Source of the DNA: an uncultured Tolumonas sp.
GTDB taxonomy: Bacteria > Pseudomonadota > Gammaproteobacteria > Enterobacterales > Aeromonadaceae
Direction: 5' to 3'
NCBI RefSeq assembly: GCF_963556105.2
Contig: NZ_OY829945.1
Location: 849,001 to 913,000 of the forward strand
DNA length: 64,000 nt
Positions 38,842-48,614 of this stretch are shown in pieces. The stretch's first letter is position 1. The number at the start of each line of letters is the position of its first letter. The notes below the pieces were generated by a model. It was not told where the DNA came from and did no database searches. It worked only from the letters and a program-made list of their open reading frames with translations. Both the position numbers and the translations under genes were made by a program.

Positions 38842-39375
38842 ATGGTTGGTTTAATTTTTAGTAAAAATGAATTCGACTCTATTGGGAAATTACTATCAAA
38901 CAATCCATTAGATAAAATCACTATAGTCGAATTGGCAAAAACTTTTAAAATGTCTACAACTAAATTTTATACTACATACACAAGTAAAGAATCGTTATTC
39001 ATAGATTATCTGTATGCTTTAAAAACAAAAATCATTGATCAATATACATCAGAAGTAACACATGAAAAATTAGAAGAATTATTAGTGTATTTATTGTTAG
39101 ATAAAAACATTCAGACGATGGTTGATATATTTAATAGACATTATTCTTTCGATATGAAAATTAATAGATTTGTAAAATCAGTCGAGACGTGGCTTTCTGA
39201 TTATATTGAAGTATGTATCTCTAATCATATCTGTGAAAGTGAGCAAGATGCTAAGTTGCTAGCTAGAATATATCTTTGTGCATTAAAGGGTATTAGCAGT
39301 GAAAGGCCATTTTTTTTAAAAAATGAAGAGTGTTGTTTGTCACTGGTTTCGTATTTATCAAAAATGGCATTATAA
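38842..39375 (+). CDS. TetR-like transcriptional regulator
   Basis: A 177-residue protein. The N-terminal HTH (LSNNPLDKITIVELAKTFKMSTTKFYTTYTSKESLFIDYL) fits the TetR/AcrR pattern with a tyrosine-rich recognition helix; the C-terminal ligand domain is short and divergent. It lies 40 nt after the porin terminator and probably controls porin, symporter or chemoreceptor genes. No palindromic operator was identified with confidence. Confidence 0.75.
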   Translation: MVGLIFSKNEFDSIGKLLSNNPLDKITIVELAKTFKMSTTKFYTTYTSKESLFIDYLYALKTKIIDQYTSEVTHEKLEELLVYLLLDKNIQTMVDIFNRHYSFDMKINRFVKSVETWLSDYIEVCISNHICESEQDAKLLARIYLCALKGISSERPFFLKNEECCLSLVSYLSKMAL

Positions 39376-39825
39376 ATAACTGTTTAGTGTATGGTTTAGT
39401 TATTCATAAGGCTTAAGATAAATTAATTAAATATTCATTCCCAATGAAAAATTACATGATGATTTAATCTTGGTAACATTTTTGTGGATGCTTGGTATTT
39501 GTTTTATCAATGATAGAAAATCAATTATTTGTTATATCATGATAAATGCTGGAATGGCTAATGATGACTATATTTTCTTGTTGTTATCTGAGTTCGGACA
39601 CATGATGATTAAGATCAATTGCCAATTTCTTTGATATTTAAATCGATAGCCGTACTTCATTTTTAGCGCTTTATCTTTAATGTGTGATTCTACTTATATG
39701 GGGGAAATGAAGATGCGTATCGATGTAATTAAGCCAACATGACATTTATAACACTAGGGTTTTATGTTGTGTGTAAAGTTAATTCATAGATTTAGTTTTT
39801 TATCTTTGTAGTTTGAGGGGGCTTT
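39376..39825. other. Intergenic region before the chemoreceptor
   Basis: 450 AT-rich bases. No credible open frame, hairpin or RNA gene; expected to hold the chemoreceptor promoter. I see no clear motif beyond a ribosome site (GAGGGGG) next to the ATG at 39826. Confidence 0.4.
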
Positions 39826-41706
39826 ATGTTAGTTTCACTAAAGATGAAATCGTTAATATTCTCTTGTATATCAATTGTAGTTGTTGGCTTAAGTCTTTCA
39901 GTTTATAATTTTAAAAATATTAGTAACACGATAGAAGAAAGTGTTAACCAGCAAGTAGATACTACTGGTCAATTATTATCATCATCTATGGAGTATTGGC
40001 TAAGAAGTAAATTTAACGCAATGAATTCATTTGTCGATATAGATAGTGATAAGCAACATATAACTAATCTAATAAAACAGATAGAGGTATCAGGTGGATT
40101 CTATAATGTGTTTTTAGCTTATCCTGATGGAACTCAAATAAACTCCAAACATGTCCAACTAGATCCTGCACATAATGACCCTCGTGAATGGCCATGGTAT
40201 CAAAATGTAAATAAATTTAAAGAAGATATTTTTGTATCTGATCCAACGCCTGCTGCTGGTACTACTGATTTAGTAATATCAATGAGCAAATCAATTTTTA
40301 ATTCAGGAAGATTTGTTTCGGTTCTTGGTGTTGATGTTCCTATTCATGATTTTATAAATCAATTAGTACACGTTTCTATCCCAGGTAATGGTTATGCGTT
40401 TATGGTTTCTAATGCTAACATTATTACCGCACATCCAGACAAAAACTATACATTAAAGAATATTGAATCTCTATTACCATCAATATCAAACGATCTTCAG
40501 AACAATTCTGAGCACTATCTTAGGTATGTTCATGATGGTAAAGATTTACGAGTATATAAGTATGCAATAGGAAATACTAATCAAACAATTTACTTTATTG
40601 CGGACAATAAAGCATTAAAGGAACCATTGTATCATCAATTGTTTATTAATTTATTAGTACTTCTTTTTGTGGTTTCAGTTGTTGTTGCTGTTTATTATGT
40701 TGTGTTTTCAAAATTATTTAGTCCATTAACTCAAATTCATAATCAACTAAGAAACATTGCAAATGGTACATGCGATCTTACGAAAAGATTAAATGTTGTT
40801 ACAAATGACGATATTGGTTTGTTGTCATTAGCTTTTAATGAATTTGTAGAAGGTCTTCAATTCTTATTGTTGGACATATCAAAAAATTCAAATTTATTGG
40901 AGTCACAATCTCAAAGTACAGCGGTAATGAGCAACAATATTCAACAGTTACTTTTTGACCAAAACCGAGAGATTTCTGGTGTCGCAACAGCTATTTTAGA
41001 AATGTCTACAGCTACAGCTAATATTTCAGAATTAACAAATTCAACAGCAGAAATCACTTCATTTTCAGTTGTTGAATGTAAAGATGGACAAGATATTTTC
41101 AGTAAAACAGCTAAATTAATCACTAATTTAGACTCTAAAATCAATGAAACGTCATCTATTATATCTAAATTGGAATCTCATACTAAAAACATAGATAAAA
41201 TATTACTTACAATAGAAAATGTTGCAGATCAAACTACTTTACTAGCTTTAAATGCAGCTATTGAAGCAGCTAGAGCTGGCGAACATGGACGTGGATTTGC
41301 TGTCGTTGCCGATGAAGTCAGAGTGCTATCTCAAAAAACATCTCAATCAACATCAGAGATACAGGAAACGATCAATGATCTGAAATCAATTACTGTATCA
41401 GCTGTTAATTTAATGACAGACTGTACTGAGCTGGCTCTATTTAGTGTAAAGGATATTGATACATTAAGAAGCGTATTAGCATCAATTTTAAATACTTTTA
41501 TTAAAATTAATGATATGACAACTCACATTGCCACAGCAGCAGAAGAACAAACTCATGTCACTGCCGATATAACAAAACAAATTTCATTCATCAGTGATGT
41601 TGCAAATGATGCTTCAAATTTGGGTGATGAATGTGGGAAAACATCTAATTCTATGGCTGATAGGGTAAATGAATTAAAATCCCTAGTAGCTCGTTTTCAT
41701 GTTTAA
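39826..41706 (+). CDS. Methyl-accepting chemotaxis protein with dCache sensor
   Basis: A 626-residue chemoreceptor: membrane helix 1 ([19 protein letters not shown], about 8-26), a periplasmic dCache-type sensor ([38 protein letters not shown]), membrane helix 2 ([23 protein letters not shown], about 268-290), HAMP, and a cytoplasmic signalling tip [26 protein letters not shown]. It should feed CheA/CheW. Located among glycoside uptake genes, so it may sense the substrate or its aglycone (inference). Confidence 0.93.
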   Translation: MLVSLKMKSLIFSCISIVVVGLSLSVYNFKNISNTIEESVNQQVDTTGQLLSSSMEYWLRSKFNAMNSFVDIDSDKQHITNLIKQIEVSGGFYNVFLAYPDGTQINSKHVQLDPAHNDPREWPWYQNVNKFKEDIFVSDPTPAAGTTDLVISMSKSIFNSGRFVSVLGVDVPIHDFINQLVHVSIPGNGYAFMVSNANIITAHPDKNYTLKNIESLLPSISNDLQNNSEHYLRYVHDGKDLRVYKYAIGNTNQTIYFIADNKALKEPLYHQLFINLLVLLFVVSVVVAVYYVVFSKLFSPLTQIHNQLRNIANGTCDLTKRLNVVTNDDIGLLSLAFNEFVEGLQFLLLDISKNSNLLESQSQSTAVMSNNIQQLLFDQNREISGVATAILEMSTATANISELTNSTAEITSFSVVECKDGQDIFSKTAKLITNLDSKINETSSIISKLESHTKNIDKILLTIENVADQTTLLALNAAIEAARAGEHGRGFAVVADEVRVLSQKTSQSTSEIQETINDLKSITVSAVNLMTDCTELALFSVKDIDTLRSVLASILNTFIKINDMTTHIATAAEEQTHVTADITKQISFISDVANDASNLGDECGKTSNSMADRVNELKSLVARFHV

Positions 41707-41708
41707 TA

Positions 41709-41735
41709 GAGATAAGGGGGATCCCCCCTTATCTC
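41709..41735. terminator. Hairpin between convergent genes
   Basis: GAGATAAGGGGG and CCCCCTTATCTC pair around three bases. The right arm contains the stop codon of the 156-residue gene. No strong T run, so termination efficiency is uncertain. Confidence 0.65.
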
Positions 41736-42199
41736 GGCATCATTAAATACGCTTTGTAATCATTGCTTTGTTTTGCATTAACTTTATCTGATTTTGATTT
41801 GTTATCATTATTCTTATCTATAGATAAATTGTTTTTCATATTGAAGTATGCCAGCAATTCTTTTTTTAAGTTGATGTTGTTCATATCAATCGATATTTTC
41901 ATTATGCTATGTAAACACTCCGAAACTAATTCAAAAGACCAATAGTCCTTTGTGTTTTCTGCTTCAACTACTCCGTTAATAGCAATTTTCACTTCTTCAT
42001 TATCAAAAATAAGTTGTAATAACTCATTGTCATCAAATTCATTTGAATGTCTGACGTCCAAAATGGTTTTATCTTTGAATTCGTTTATGAAATATTTTAT
42101 GAAATGCTCTGATAGAGCGTACTCTTCCATATATTTAACTATTATGTTTTGACTGTTTTTGATTTTTAGTAAATTAAATAGTCTTTTCTCGTTGCTCAT
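41729..42199 (-). CDS. 156-residue hypothetical protein
   Basis: Unrecognised, mostly helical and charged (MSNEKRLFNLLKIKNSQN..., SELVSECLHSIMKISIDMNNINLKKELLAYF), with a lysine- and asparagine-rich tail (KNNDNKSKSDK). No signal peptide or membrane helix. Convergent with the chemoreceptor and sharing its terminator hairpin. Composition suggests a real AT-rich gene. Confidence 0.6.
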   Translation of the reverse strand: MSNEKRLFNLLKIKNSQNIIVKYMEEYALSEHFIKYFINEFKDKTILDVRHSNEFDDNELLQLIFDNEEVKIAINGVVEAENTKDYWSFELVSECLHSIMKISIDMNNINLKKELLAYFNMKNNLSIDKNNDNKSKSDKVNAKQSNDYKAYLMMPR

Positions 42200-42515
42200 A
42201 ATAATCCATCCTTAATTTTTTAGTTATCCTATTTGTTGTATGGGCTCAGTGTAGGGCCACATACTAAACTATCAATAAAGATTTAATTGGTTTAAAAATA
42301 CCTTGCCATTATAAAGCAAGACTCATTTTCTATAAATGTTTATTGAAATACTCATTGGGTTTTTTTGAGAATGATTAGTAAAGTTAATTATAATTAACCT
42401 ATTAGCTAAAGTAATTACTTCAACAAAATCAATACATAGTGGTTTTACTGAGGTTAATGGCAGGTAATGTGCCTGCCATTAAAAGTTTAGACATGGAATA
42501 AATTATTGATGTTAC
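42200..42515. other. Intergenic region with hairpin
   Basis: 316 bp; the only clear structure is the 42454-42482 hairpin downstream of the MFS gene. The rest should include the promoter of the 156-residue gene. Confidence 0.4.
42454..42482 (-). terminator. Hairpin after MFS gene
   Basis: TTAATGGCAGG and CCTGCCATTAA form an 11-bp perfect stem around a 7-base loop, 34 nt past the MFS stop. No T run. Confidence 0.6.
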
Positions 42516-43880
42516 CTATTTTACAATTGCTGGTTCCAGTGCATTACTTTTTTCTTCAATCCGTTTTTTATGATAATTCACAATCATAATTGACAATGAA
42601 GCTATAACACCAGGAATTGCAAAAACAAGGAACCACACTGTAATTGACACGTTTGCAGTTAAAAGCATACCACCAACGATTGGGCCAAGCATTCCTCCAA
42701 TCCGACCAGTTGCATTAGCGAGGCCAACACCTGTTGTTCGAATTTCTCCTGGATAATATTGTGAAGTAAATGTATTCATTAAAGAATGAGCAGCAAAAGC
42801 AAATAGTCCGATCAATCCAACAAACATATACAAAATAATTAAGTTTGCTTTTATTCCCATGCAAAACAAACTAATTGAACCCATTACATATATGGCTGGC
42901 ATCAGAACTTTAAAACCAACTTTATCAACAGTTGTTGCCCAGATTATAGTTCCAATCAAAGTTCCAAGATTTAATACGATTGAGAATGTTAAGCTAGAAC
43001 CAAGAGCAAAGCCATTTTGATTCATGACTTGTGGTAACCAAATATTTACTCCATTTATAGTTAAAAGGCCACAAATGTAAATTAAACTAATCAACATGGT
43101 TCCAATAAAATATTTCCCTCTAAACAGATCTAGATACGAAACTTTTCTGTTGTTATCACCAAGTTCTGTTGGTTTTTCTAAATTGTTCGATGTTTTATTT
43201 AATGTTTCTTTGAAATTCAGATCAATTTTATGCAGTATATTGTGTAGTTTTTCGTTTTGATTGTTTTTTGCTAAAAAGCGAGCAGATTCAGGGATTAATT
43301 TAACAAAAACAGGAATTAAAAGTAATGGCAAAAATGAAAACCATAAAACAGGCTGCCAGCCATATTCAGGCATAACATGCATTGCAACAAATGGTGCTAG
43401 CATTCCTCCGATTTGATTTCCACAAATAGCAATTGCAACCATTTTAGCTTTGTTAGTTTTAGGCGAATATTCTGTTAGTAATGAAATAACAATTGGTGTA
43501 GCACCGCCGCTACCAACCCCAGCCATAAATCGACATATGCCAAACATTAATCCTGTTTTGGTAAACGTTGCTAATACAATAAAGAAATTAAATATAAAAA
43601 TGGATACAATTAGTAATTTCTTTACACCAAATTTATCTGCTAACAGGCTCAACACTACTGCACCGAACATCATTCCGAACATGGCTGAACTACCGATAAA
43701 ACCAACCTCTGTTGGACTAATATTCCACTCTTTAATAACCACAGGAACTATTGAACCAAAAACAGAAAGTTCATATCCAGAAAAAATAATAATAAAAGTG
43801 CAAGCAGCCAATAAAATTTTATGAAATTTATTGGTTTTACTTTGATCTAGAAATGCATTAAGCACGTTTTGATTTATCAT
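42516..43880 (-). CDS. MFS transporter, aromatic acid:H+ symporter (AAHS) type
   Basis: 454 residues from the ATG at 43880 (MINQNVLNAFLDQ); the frame extends to 43937 but the first part is not family-like. Twelve helices. SGYELSVFGSIVPVVIKEW, GFIGSSAMFGMMFGAVVLSLLADKFG and RFMAGVGSGGATPIVISLLTEYSP match PcaK/BenK-type transporters. It probably moves an aromatic acid such as an aglycone or its breakdown product. A close paralogue is at 46222-47565, with a porin between. Confidence 0.85.
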   Translation of the reverse strand: MINQNVLNAFLDQSKTNKFHKILLAACTFIIIFSGYELSVFGSIVPVVIKEWNISPTEVGFIGSSAMFGMMFGAVVLSLLADKFGVKKLLIVSIFIFNFFIVLATFTKTGLMFGICRFMAGVGSGGATPIVISLLTEYSPKTNKAKMVAIAICGNQIGGMLAPFVAMHVMPEYGWQPVLWFSFLPLLLIPVFVKLIPESARFLAKNNQNEKLHNILHKIDLNFKETLNKTSNNLEKPTELGDNNRKVSYLDLFRGKYFIGTMLISLIYICGLLTINGVNIWLPQVMNQNGFALGSSLTFSIVLNLGTLIGTIIWATTVDKVGFKVLMPAIYVMGSISLFCMGIKANLIILYMFVGLIGLFAFAAHSLMNTFTSQYYPGEIRTTGVGLANATGRIGGMLGPIVGGMLLTANVSITVWFLVFAIPGVIASLSIMIVNYHKKRIEEKSNALEPAIVK

Positions 43881-44205
43881 CGTAGTTAATCTCATAATGT
43901 AAAATTTAATACTCTTAATTAAGTGTTTTTTAAACATCTCTATTAAGTATGAATTTACAGAAAATCACATCATAACTATTTTAAAAATATAAAAGCGCAA
44001 TACACCTTATGCAAACTATACGTATAATTAAAGGGCTTAAAATATAATTAACAAGTTGTATCATCTAATTGCTTGATTGAGGTAGTACAACAAATTTTAT
44101 TAAAATCACCCACCTCTATTTGTTTAAAAATATTTTTTGTTGTACAACTAAGCTGTTTTAATTTATAGCGCTCAGATATAAATTAAATCGCTATGTATTG
44201 TTGGA

Positions 44206-45324
44206 TCAGAAATAATAGCTCGCATTTAGTGCAAGTACATCCGCGCTACCATTCATACCACCAACAGATCGTACATAGGTACTGTCTTTATCTAATAGGT
44301 TAAAGTAATAATCCGCATACACTTTGAATTTAGGATTGAAAAAATATGCCACACCCACTTCAGCAAATTTTGCTAGGTCAGCATCACCACCAGTGAAAGT
44401 TCCACTTGCGGCTAAATCTTTTCCTCTTGTTTGCACATATCCTAAAGAAGGACGAAAACCAGAATCAAATTTGTATTGTGCAATGGCTTCAAAATTTTCA
44501 GTTTGTTTAGCAAACCCTGCGCTACCACTAGATCCTGTACGTGTAGTATTTTGGGTCTGAGCGTAAACAGTAGCTAGATATATTTTAGTGTTATCATATT
44601 TTATCCCAGAGGCCCATGCCTGTGCTTTATCGCCTAAACCATCTGCTTTCTGGTCATGAGTACGGTTTGAATCACTATATGCTCCAATCAAACTAATACC
44701 ATTTCCAATATCATATCCCAACGAAATACCAATACCTGTTCCATTTGAAGTTTTCACGTCACCATATTCATTTTTACTTTGATACTGAACACCGTAATTC
44801 AGTCCTTTTGCTGGTCCAGCAGATTTTGGACTACGATATGTCAGCACACTATTTGCTCGGCTGGTCATAAAATTATCATTGTAATTGCCGCCCCAAGTCA
44901 TCGCCGAATGGGAGGGGGCTACATCAGTAAATGATTCTGCATCATATAATATGCCGTTGCTTCGCCCATAATCGATAGAGCCTACTGATTTAGATTTTAC
45001 CCCTGCAAACGCTTGACGAGTTTCAGTTGCTTGACCATATGCTGCCGTATTCTGATAAGCTCGATATTCCCAGAAACCATATCCGGTTAAATCATCGTCA
45101 ATCTTGGTTTGACCATTAACGTTAACTCCTGCAAACCCGGCATCTTTATGTGAGTTATCGCCTGAGAAAGCGTATTTACCTTTTGCTATGAGCTTGCCTG
45201 ATACATCTACTGTGTTGCCGTCCTTGTCATAAACAATTGCCGCATTAGTTGCACTGGTCGTAAGAATTGATAGAATTGTTAGGCAGCATAATTTAAAAGA
45301 AAACTGATCTTTCCTTGTTTTCAT
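44206..45324 (-). CDS. General outer-membrane porin (OmpC/OmpF type)
   Basis: A 372-residue trimeric-porin-like protein. The signal peptide ends near TSATNA|AIVYDKDGN. KDGNTVDVSGKLIAKGKYAFS, GYGFWEYRAYQN, RQAFAGVKSKSVGSIDYGRSNG and the C-terminal ASYYF (final Phe) are typical of enterobacterial-type 16-strand porins. It lies between two AAHS transporter genes on the same strand, which suggests outer-membrane entry for the same aromatic substrates. Confidence 0.9.
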   Translation of the reverse strand: MKTRKDQFSFKLCCLTILSILTTSATNAAIVYDKDGNTVDVSGKLIAKGKYAFSGDNSHKDAGFAGVNVNGQTKIDDDLTGYGFWEYRAYQNTAAYGQATETRQAFAGVKSKSVGSIDYGRSNGILYDAESFTDVAPSHSAMTWGGNYNDNFMTSRANSVLTYRSPKSAGPAKGLNYGVQYQSKNEYGDVKTSNGTGIGISLGYDIGNGISLIGAYSDSNRTHDQKADGLGDKAQAWASGIKYDNTKIYLATVYAQTQNTTRTGSSGSAGFAKQTENFEAIAQYKFDSGFRPSLGYVQTRGKDLAASGTFTGGDADLAKFAEVGVAYFFNPKFKVYADYYFNLLDKDSTYVRSVGGMNGSADVLALNASYYF

Positions 45325-45722
45325 TGATATAAATCCTTATATGATAATTTTTAAAGATAATATAAGTCTAATATTCATTTTTTAAAAAATGAAGTATTAA
45401 AAGATTTCAATTACCGTTAAAAAGAATTGTTCATTGTGATAATTTTTTCAATGGATGTTGTGTTTTTTTGTAAACCACTTTTACATATAATTACCTCGAA
45501 TTTTAATGTATTTTAAATGATGTATTCATCAGTTAAATATCTGTTGATATAGAAAACTGAATACCAAATTAGAATAATATAAAATATTGCATGTATTCAA
45601 TCGCGAATATCGTGTTTTGTGATCAAACATTCACAATCCGAATGATCAGGCTTGATTAAAGCAATGTATTGAACATTAAGCCCTCTAAAATAAATAATAC
45701 ATAGTGTTCCGAGTGTTGCTGC

Positions 45723-45762
45723 ATTGAATGATTGAATGATTGAATGGTTGAGTGATTGAATA
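45723..45762 (+). repeat. Tandem 8-bp repeat, five units
   Basis: Three exact ATTGAATG units, then GTTGAGTG and ATTGAATA. It lies about 400 bp upstream of the porin start on the minus strand, within the gene-free spacer. Confidence 0.85.
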
Positions 45763-46182
45763 AGACCTGGCATTTCTCTTGTTTTTAGTTGATGTTCTAT
45801 GCCTGTGTCTTGAAGTGGTAATTTCTATGGTCAAAGTTTGCATTATCATCCAACTATATATCTGTTTTGTGGATGCTAACTATCCATGAAAACAATTATT
45901 AAATTCTACCTATTGATAATTTTTATTTCAGTAACAACTGAATGCCAAATTTTGTGTGATTTCTATCTAAATTTTTAGCTAGACCAGTGTATAAGAGAGT
46001 TTTTAGATATGAGTTTTATTGTTCTACTTTATTGTTATGAAGGTTATATAATCACTCAGTGATTAAGGTGAAATATTGTGAACTAGGCGGGTATTTGAAA
46101 ATCACTGCAAGGCTTGTTTGAATCGAGACTATAATCGTTCGTCTTCTTATTATAAAGATGAGGGCGGTTCGATGGTGAAGTG

Positions 46183-46203
46183 AGGGGGCTTAATTAGCCC
46201 CCT
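46183..46203 (-). terminator. Hairpin after second AAHS gene
   Basis: AGGGGGCT and AGCCCCCT pair around TAATT, 19 nt past the MFS stop; no T run on the minus strand. Confidence 0.6.
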
Positions 46204-46221
46204 TGAGCATTAGGATTTATG

Positions 46222-47565
46222 TTATACCTGATGAGCTTTGAGGTTAACTAATTTACGAGTTTGGAGATTAATCAACAGGAATGAAATTGCTGCAATAAGA
46301 CCAGTTCCAGCAAATACCATGAACCATCCCATAACTGAAACTTGGTTTGCCATCAAGAGACCACCTACTGTTGGGCCGAGCAACCCGCCAATTCTTCCTA
46401 AAGAGTTTGGCAAACCAATTGCCACGGTTCTTAAGTCATCAGGGTAGTGTTGGGCGATAAACGCATTAACGAGCGAATGAGCTGCAAACAGGAAGAACCC
46501 AACAAGAGTAATCAATACGTATAGAACTACAATGGTAGATTTCACTCCCATCAGTAGCAAACAGACTGAACCAATAAAATAAATACTTGGCATTAATACA
46601 ACAAAACCCTTTTTATCTGCCACTGATGCCCAGTAAATTGCGCCAAAAACAGTACCGGCACATAAAAATATTGTAAAGGCAATACTAGAACCTAGTGCAT
46701 AGCCAGCATTTGTCATGACACCTGGCAGCCACACAATAACACCATTGATGAAGAGAAGCCCCATGATAGCAATGACACAAGCTAGGATTGAAACTAGCGC
46801 GTACTTCTTACCAAATAGATCTCTGTAATAAACTTTATTAGACTCTTTTTCCGCAGTGAAATTACTAATAGCAGCTTCAACATTTACACTTGAACTGTAG
46901 TTTGCATCGATTCTATGCAGTACTTTCTTCAAACCTTCTGCGTCTTTATTCTTCAGCATAAAAAGAGCGCTTTCAGGCATGGTTTTTATAATGTACGGCA
47001 GCAATAAAACAGGCACGAATCCTAACCAAAATACAGGTCTCCATTGCCCAAATTGGGTTGTAACATAAATAGCAACAAAGGAGGCAATAATTGCGCCAAA
47101 TTGATTACCGCATAATGCGGTGGCAACGGATTTGCTTTTATTTGACTTTGGAGCGTATTCAGATAAAAGAGAGATCACTAGTGGGATGACGCCACCAAAG
47201 CCAAACCCTGCAACAAATCGTAAGATTGCAAAGATTTTTATTGTCGGGGCAAACGCTTGACTAAAGGTCCCTGCACAGAAAATCATAACCGCTGCAATCA
47301 ATACGCGTTTAATACCAAATTTTCTTGAGGCAACACTTAAAACTAGAGCTCCAAACAGAGAACCAAATTCTGACAAACTACCAACATAACCAAGTTGATC
47401 CCAGTTTAGGTCGGTCCATTCTTTGAAAAGCATAGGAATTACTGAGCCATATGCAGGTGCTGCATATCCAGTAAATGTGATTAGAAACACACCTAAGATA
47501 ACTAGGCTTGTATCAAATCGACTAAATTGTCTTGAATCAATAAACTTAATAATATCATTATTCAT
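46222..47565 (-). CDS. MFS transporter, AAHS type (paralogue of 42516-43880)
   Basis: A 447-residue twelve-helix transporter: FTGYAAPAYGSVIPMLFKEW, GFGFGGVIPLVISLLSEYAP and CGNQFGAIIASFVA align with the neighbouring AAHS gene throughout. GAGGC precedes the ATG. It probably transports a related aromatic acid. The arrangement AAHS-porin-AAHS suggests duplication followed by divergence. The exact substrate cannot be told from sequence. Confidence 0.85.
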   Translation of the reverse strand: MNNDIIKFIDSRQFSRFDTSLVILGVFLITFTGYAAPAYGSVIPMLFKEWTDLNWDQLGYVGSLSEFGSLFGALVLSVASRKFGIKRVLIAAVMIFCAGTFSQAFAPTIKIFAILRFVAGFGFGGVIPLVISLLSEYAPKSNKSKSVATALCGNQFGAIIASFVAIYVTTQFGQWRPVFWLGFVPVLLLPYIIKTMPESALFMLKNKDAEGLKKVLHRIDANYSSSVNVEAAISNFTAEKESNKVYYRDLFGKKYALVSILACVIAIMGLLFINGVIVWLPGVMTNAGYALGSSIAFTIFLCAGTVFGAIYWASVADKKGFVVLMPSIYFIGSVCLLLMGVKSTIVVLYVLITLVGFFLFAAHSLVNAFIAQHYPDDLRTVAIGLPNSLGRIGGLLGPTVGGLLMANQVSVMGWFMVFAGTGLIAAISFLLINLQTRKLVNLKAHQV

Positions 47566-48614
47566 ATGATGCCTCGTAGCAGCGTTAAAAAACTTGTTTT
47601 ACAAGAATTATTTCAAATCCATTTGTGAACCTGGCGAACAAAGTTCTCTGGGGGCATTTTTATATATTTCAGCATACTATCCTCCAGTTGTTTCTTAACA
47701 AATTGTAGGATCTTCAATGTTTTAAGAAGATGGATGGTTTATGCAGAAATAACGCAGCAAAGCGTGTATTCTGAAGTTGATGACGCCATGAAATAAAATT
47801 CATCGATCTTATCGATGTGTTTTATTGGTGCTAATTTTTCATTATTAAAATGACGAAATCTGACCAATTTTATTTCATTAATTTTGCTGGTAAGTTAATT
47901 CTTTAAAATATGTCTTAAACAGCCATTCGATAGTATTTTAGATGCGGGAATACTGTAAAATCGATTTTACAGATACTTGGTATCGTTCCGGTCAATAGAA
48001 TGAACAGAAGAATTTGATTGTTTTGCTTAGTTTACGTTTATACCATAATAAAGTGCGCTTTGTCACATATTTGATGAGTAAAGTTTCACTTTTACTTATA
48101 AATGGAATAATAAATATCTTTTTATGCGTTTAATTCTATTAGATACATTGTTTATTAGTCTATCGATGGAAGTTCATAAATTTATTCCAGTTCTAATGTG
48201 TTCAATTCAGATTGTATCCATTAGATGACGATCATTTTAAGCAATGCTCACCAAAAACTATTAACTTTTGCCGTGTAGTGATGAAGTGAAATTGGCTGCT
48301 ATCTTTAAGTCGTGCCATGGTTTTACTTCTACTGGATGGGTATCAAGCTAAGAAGGAGCCATCAAAACGAGGTCATCCATGACAATTGTCCGACGCAAGT
48401 ACTTCTCTGTATCCAAGTCCGAAGCCTAATAGGTTTAATTCATCCCGACCTCCCATGCTCTTTAGCTGAGATCTGAGTACTACTCTAATCAAGCAGAAAG
48501 TCATGAGTAATCAGGTAAATTAATGCACATAATGACATTAATTTTATGATTTTATTAGTTTTTACATGACTTTGTCGCTGTAAAGCTATATGCATCGATT
48601 TCCAGGAAAAAGTG
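47566..48614. other. 1.05-kb gene-free region with a higher-GC patch
   Basis: Mostly AT-rich. About 48230-48470 is visibly richer in GC than its surroundings and has broken short frames on both strands, which looks like a decayed gene or insertion-sequence remnant, but I could not identify it. Confidence 0.4.

Larger units (their letters stand above)
45325..46221. other. 897-bp gene-free region with repeats
   Basis: AT-rich. It contains the 8-bp tandem repeat (45723-45762), a near-identical pair AACTGAATACCAAATT (45555-45570) and AACTGAATGCCAAATT (45936-45951), a 15-bp palindrome AATCACTCAGTGATT (46050-46064), and the hairpin at 46183-46203. No convincing coding frame in either strand. Confidence 0.6.

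Noticed and set aside
45601-45640. CRP site around TGTGATCAAACATTCACA
   Set aside because: The half-sites are separated by 8 instead of 6 bases.
45723-45762. CRISPR array
   Set aside because: Units are 8 bp with no spacers and there are no cas genes; it is a simple tandem repeat.
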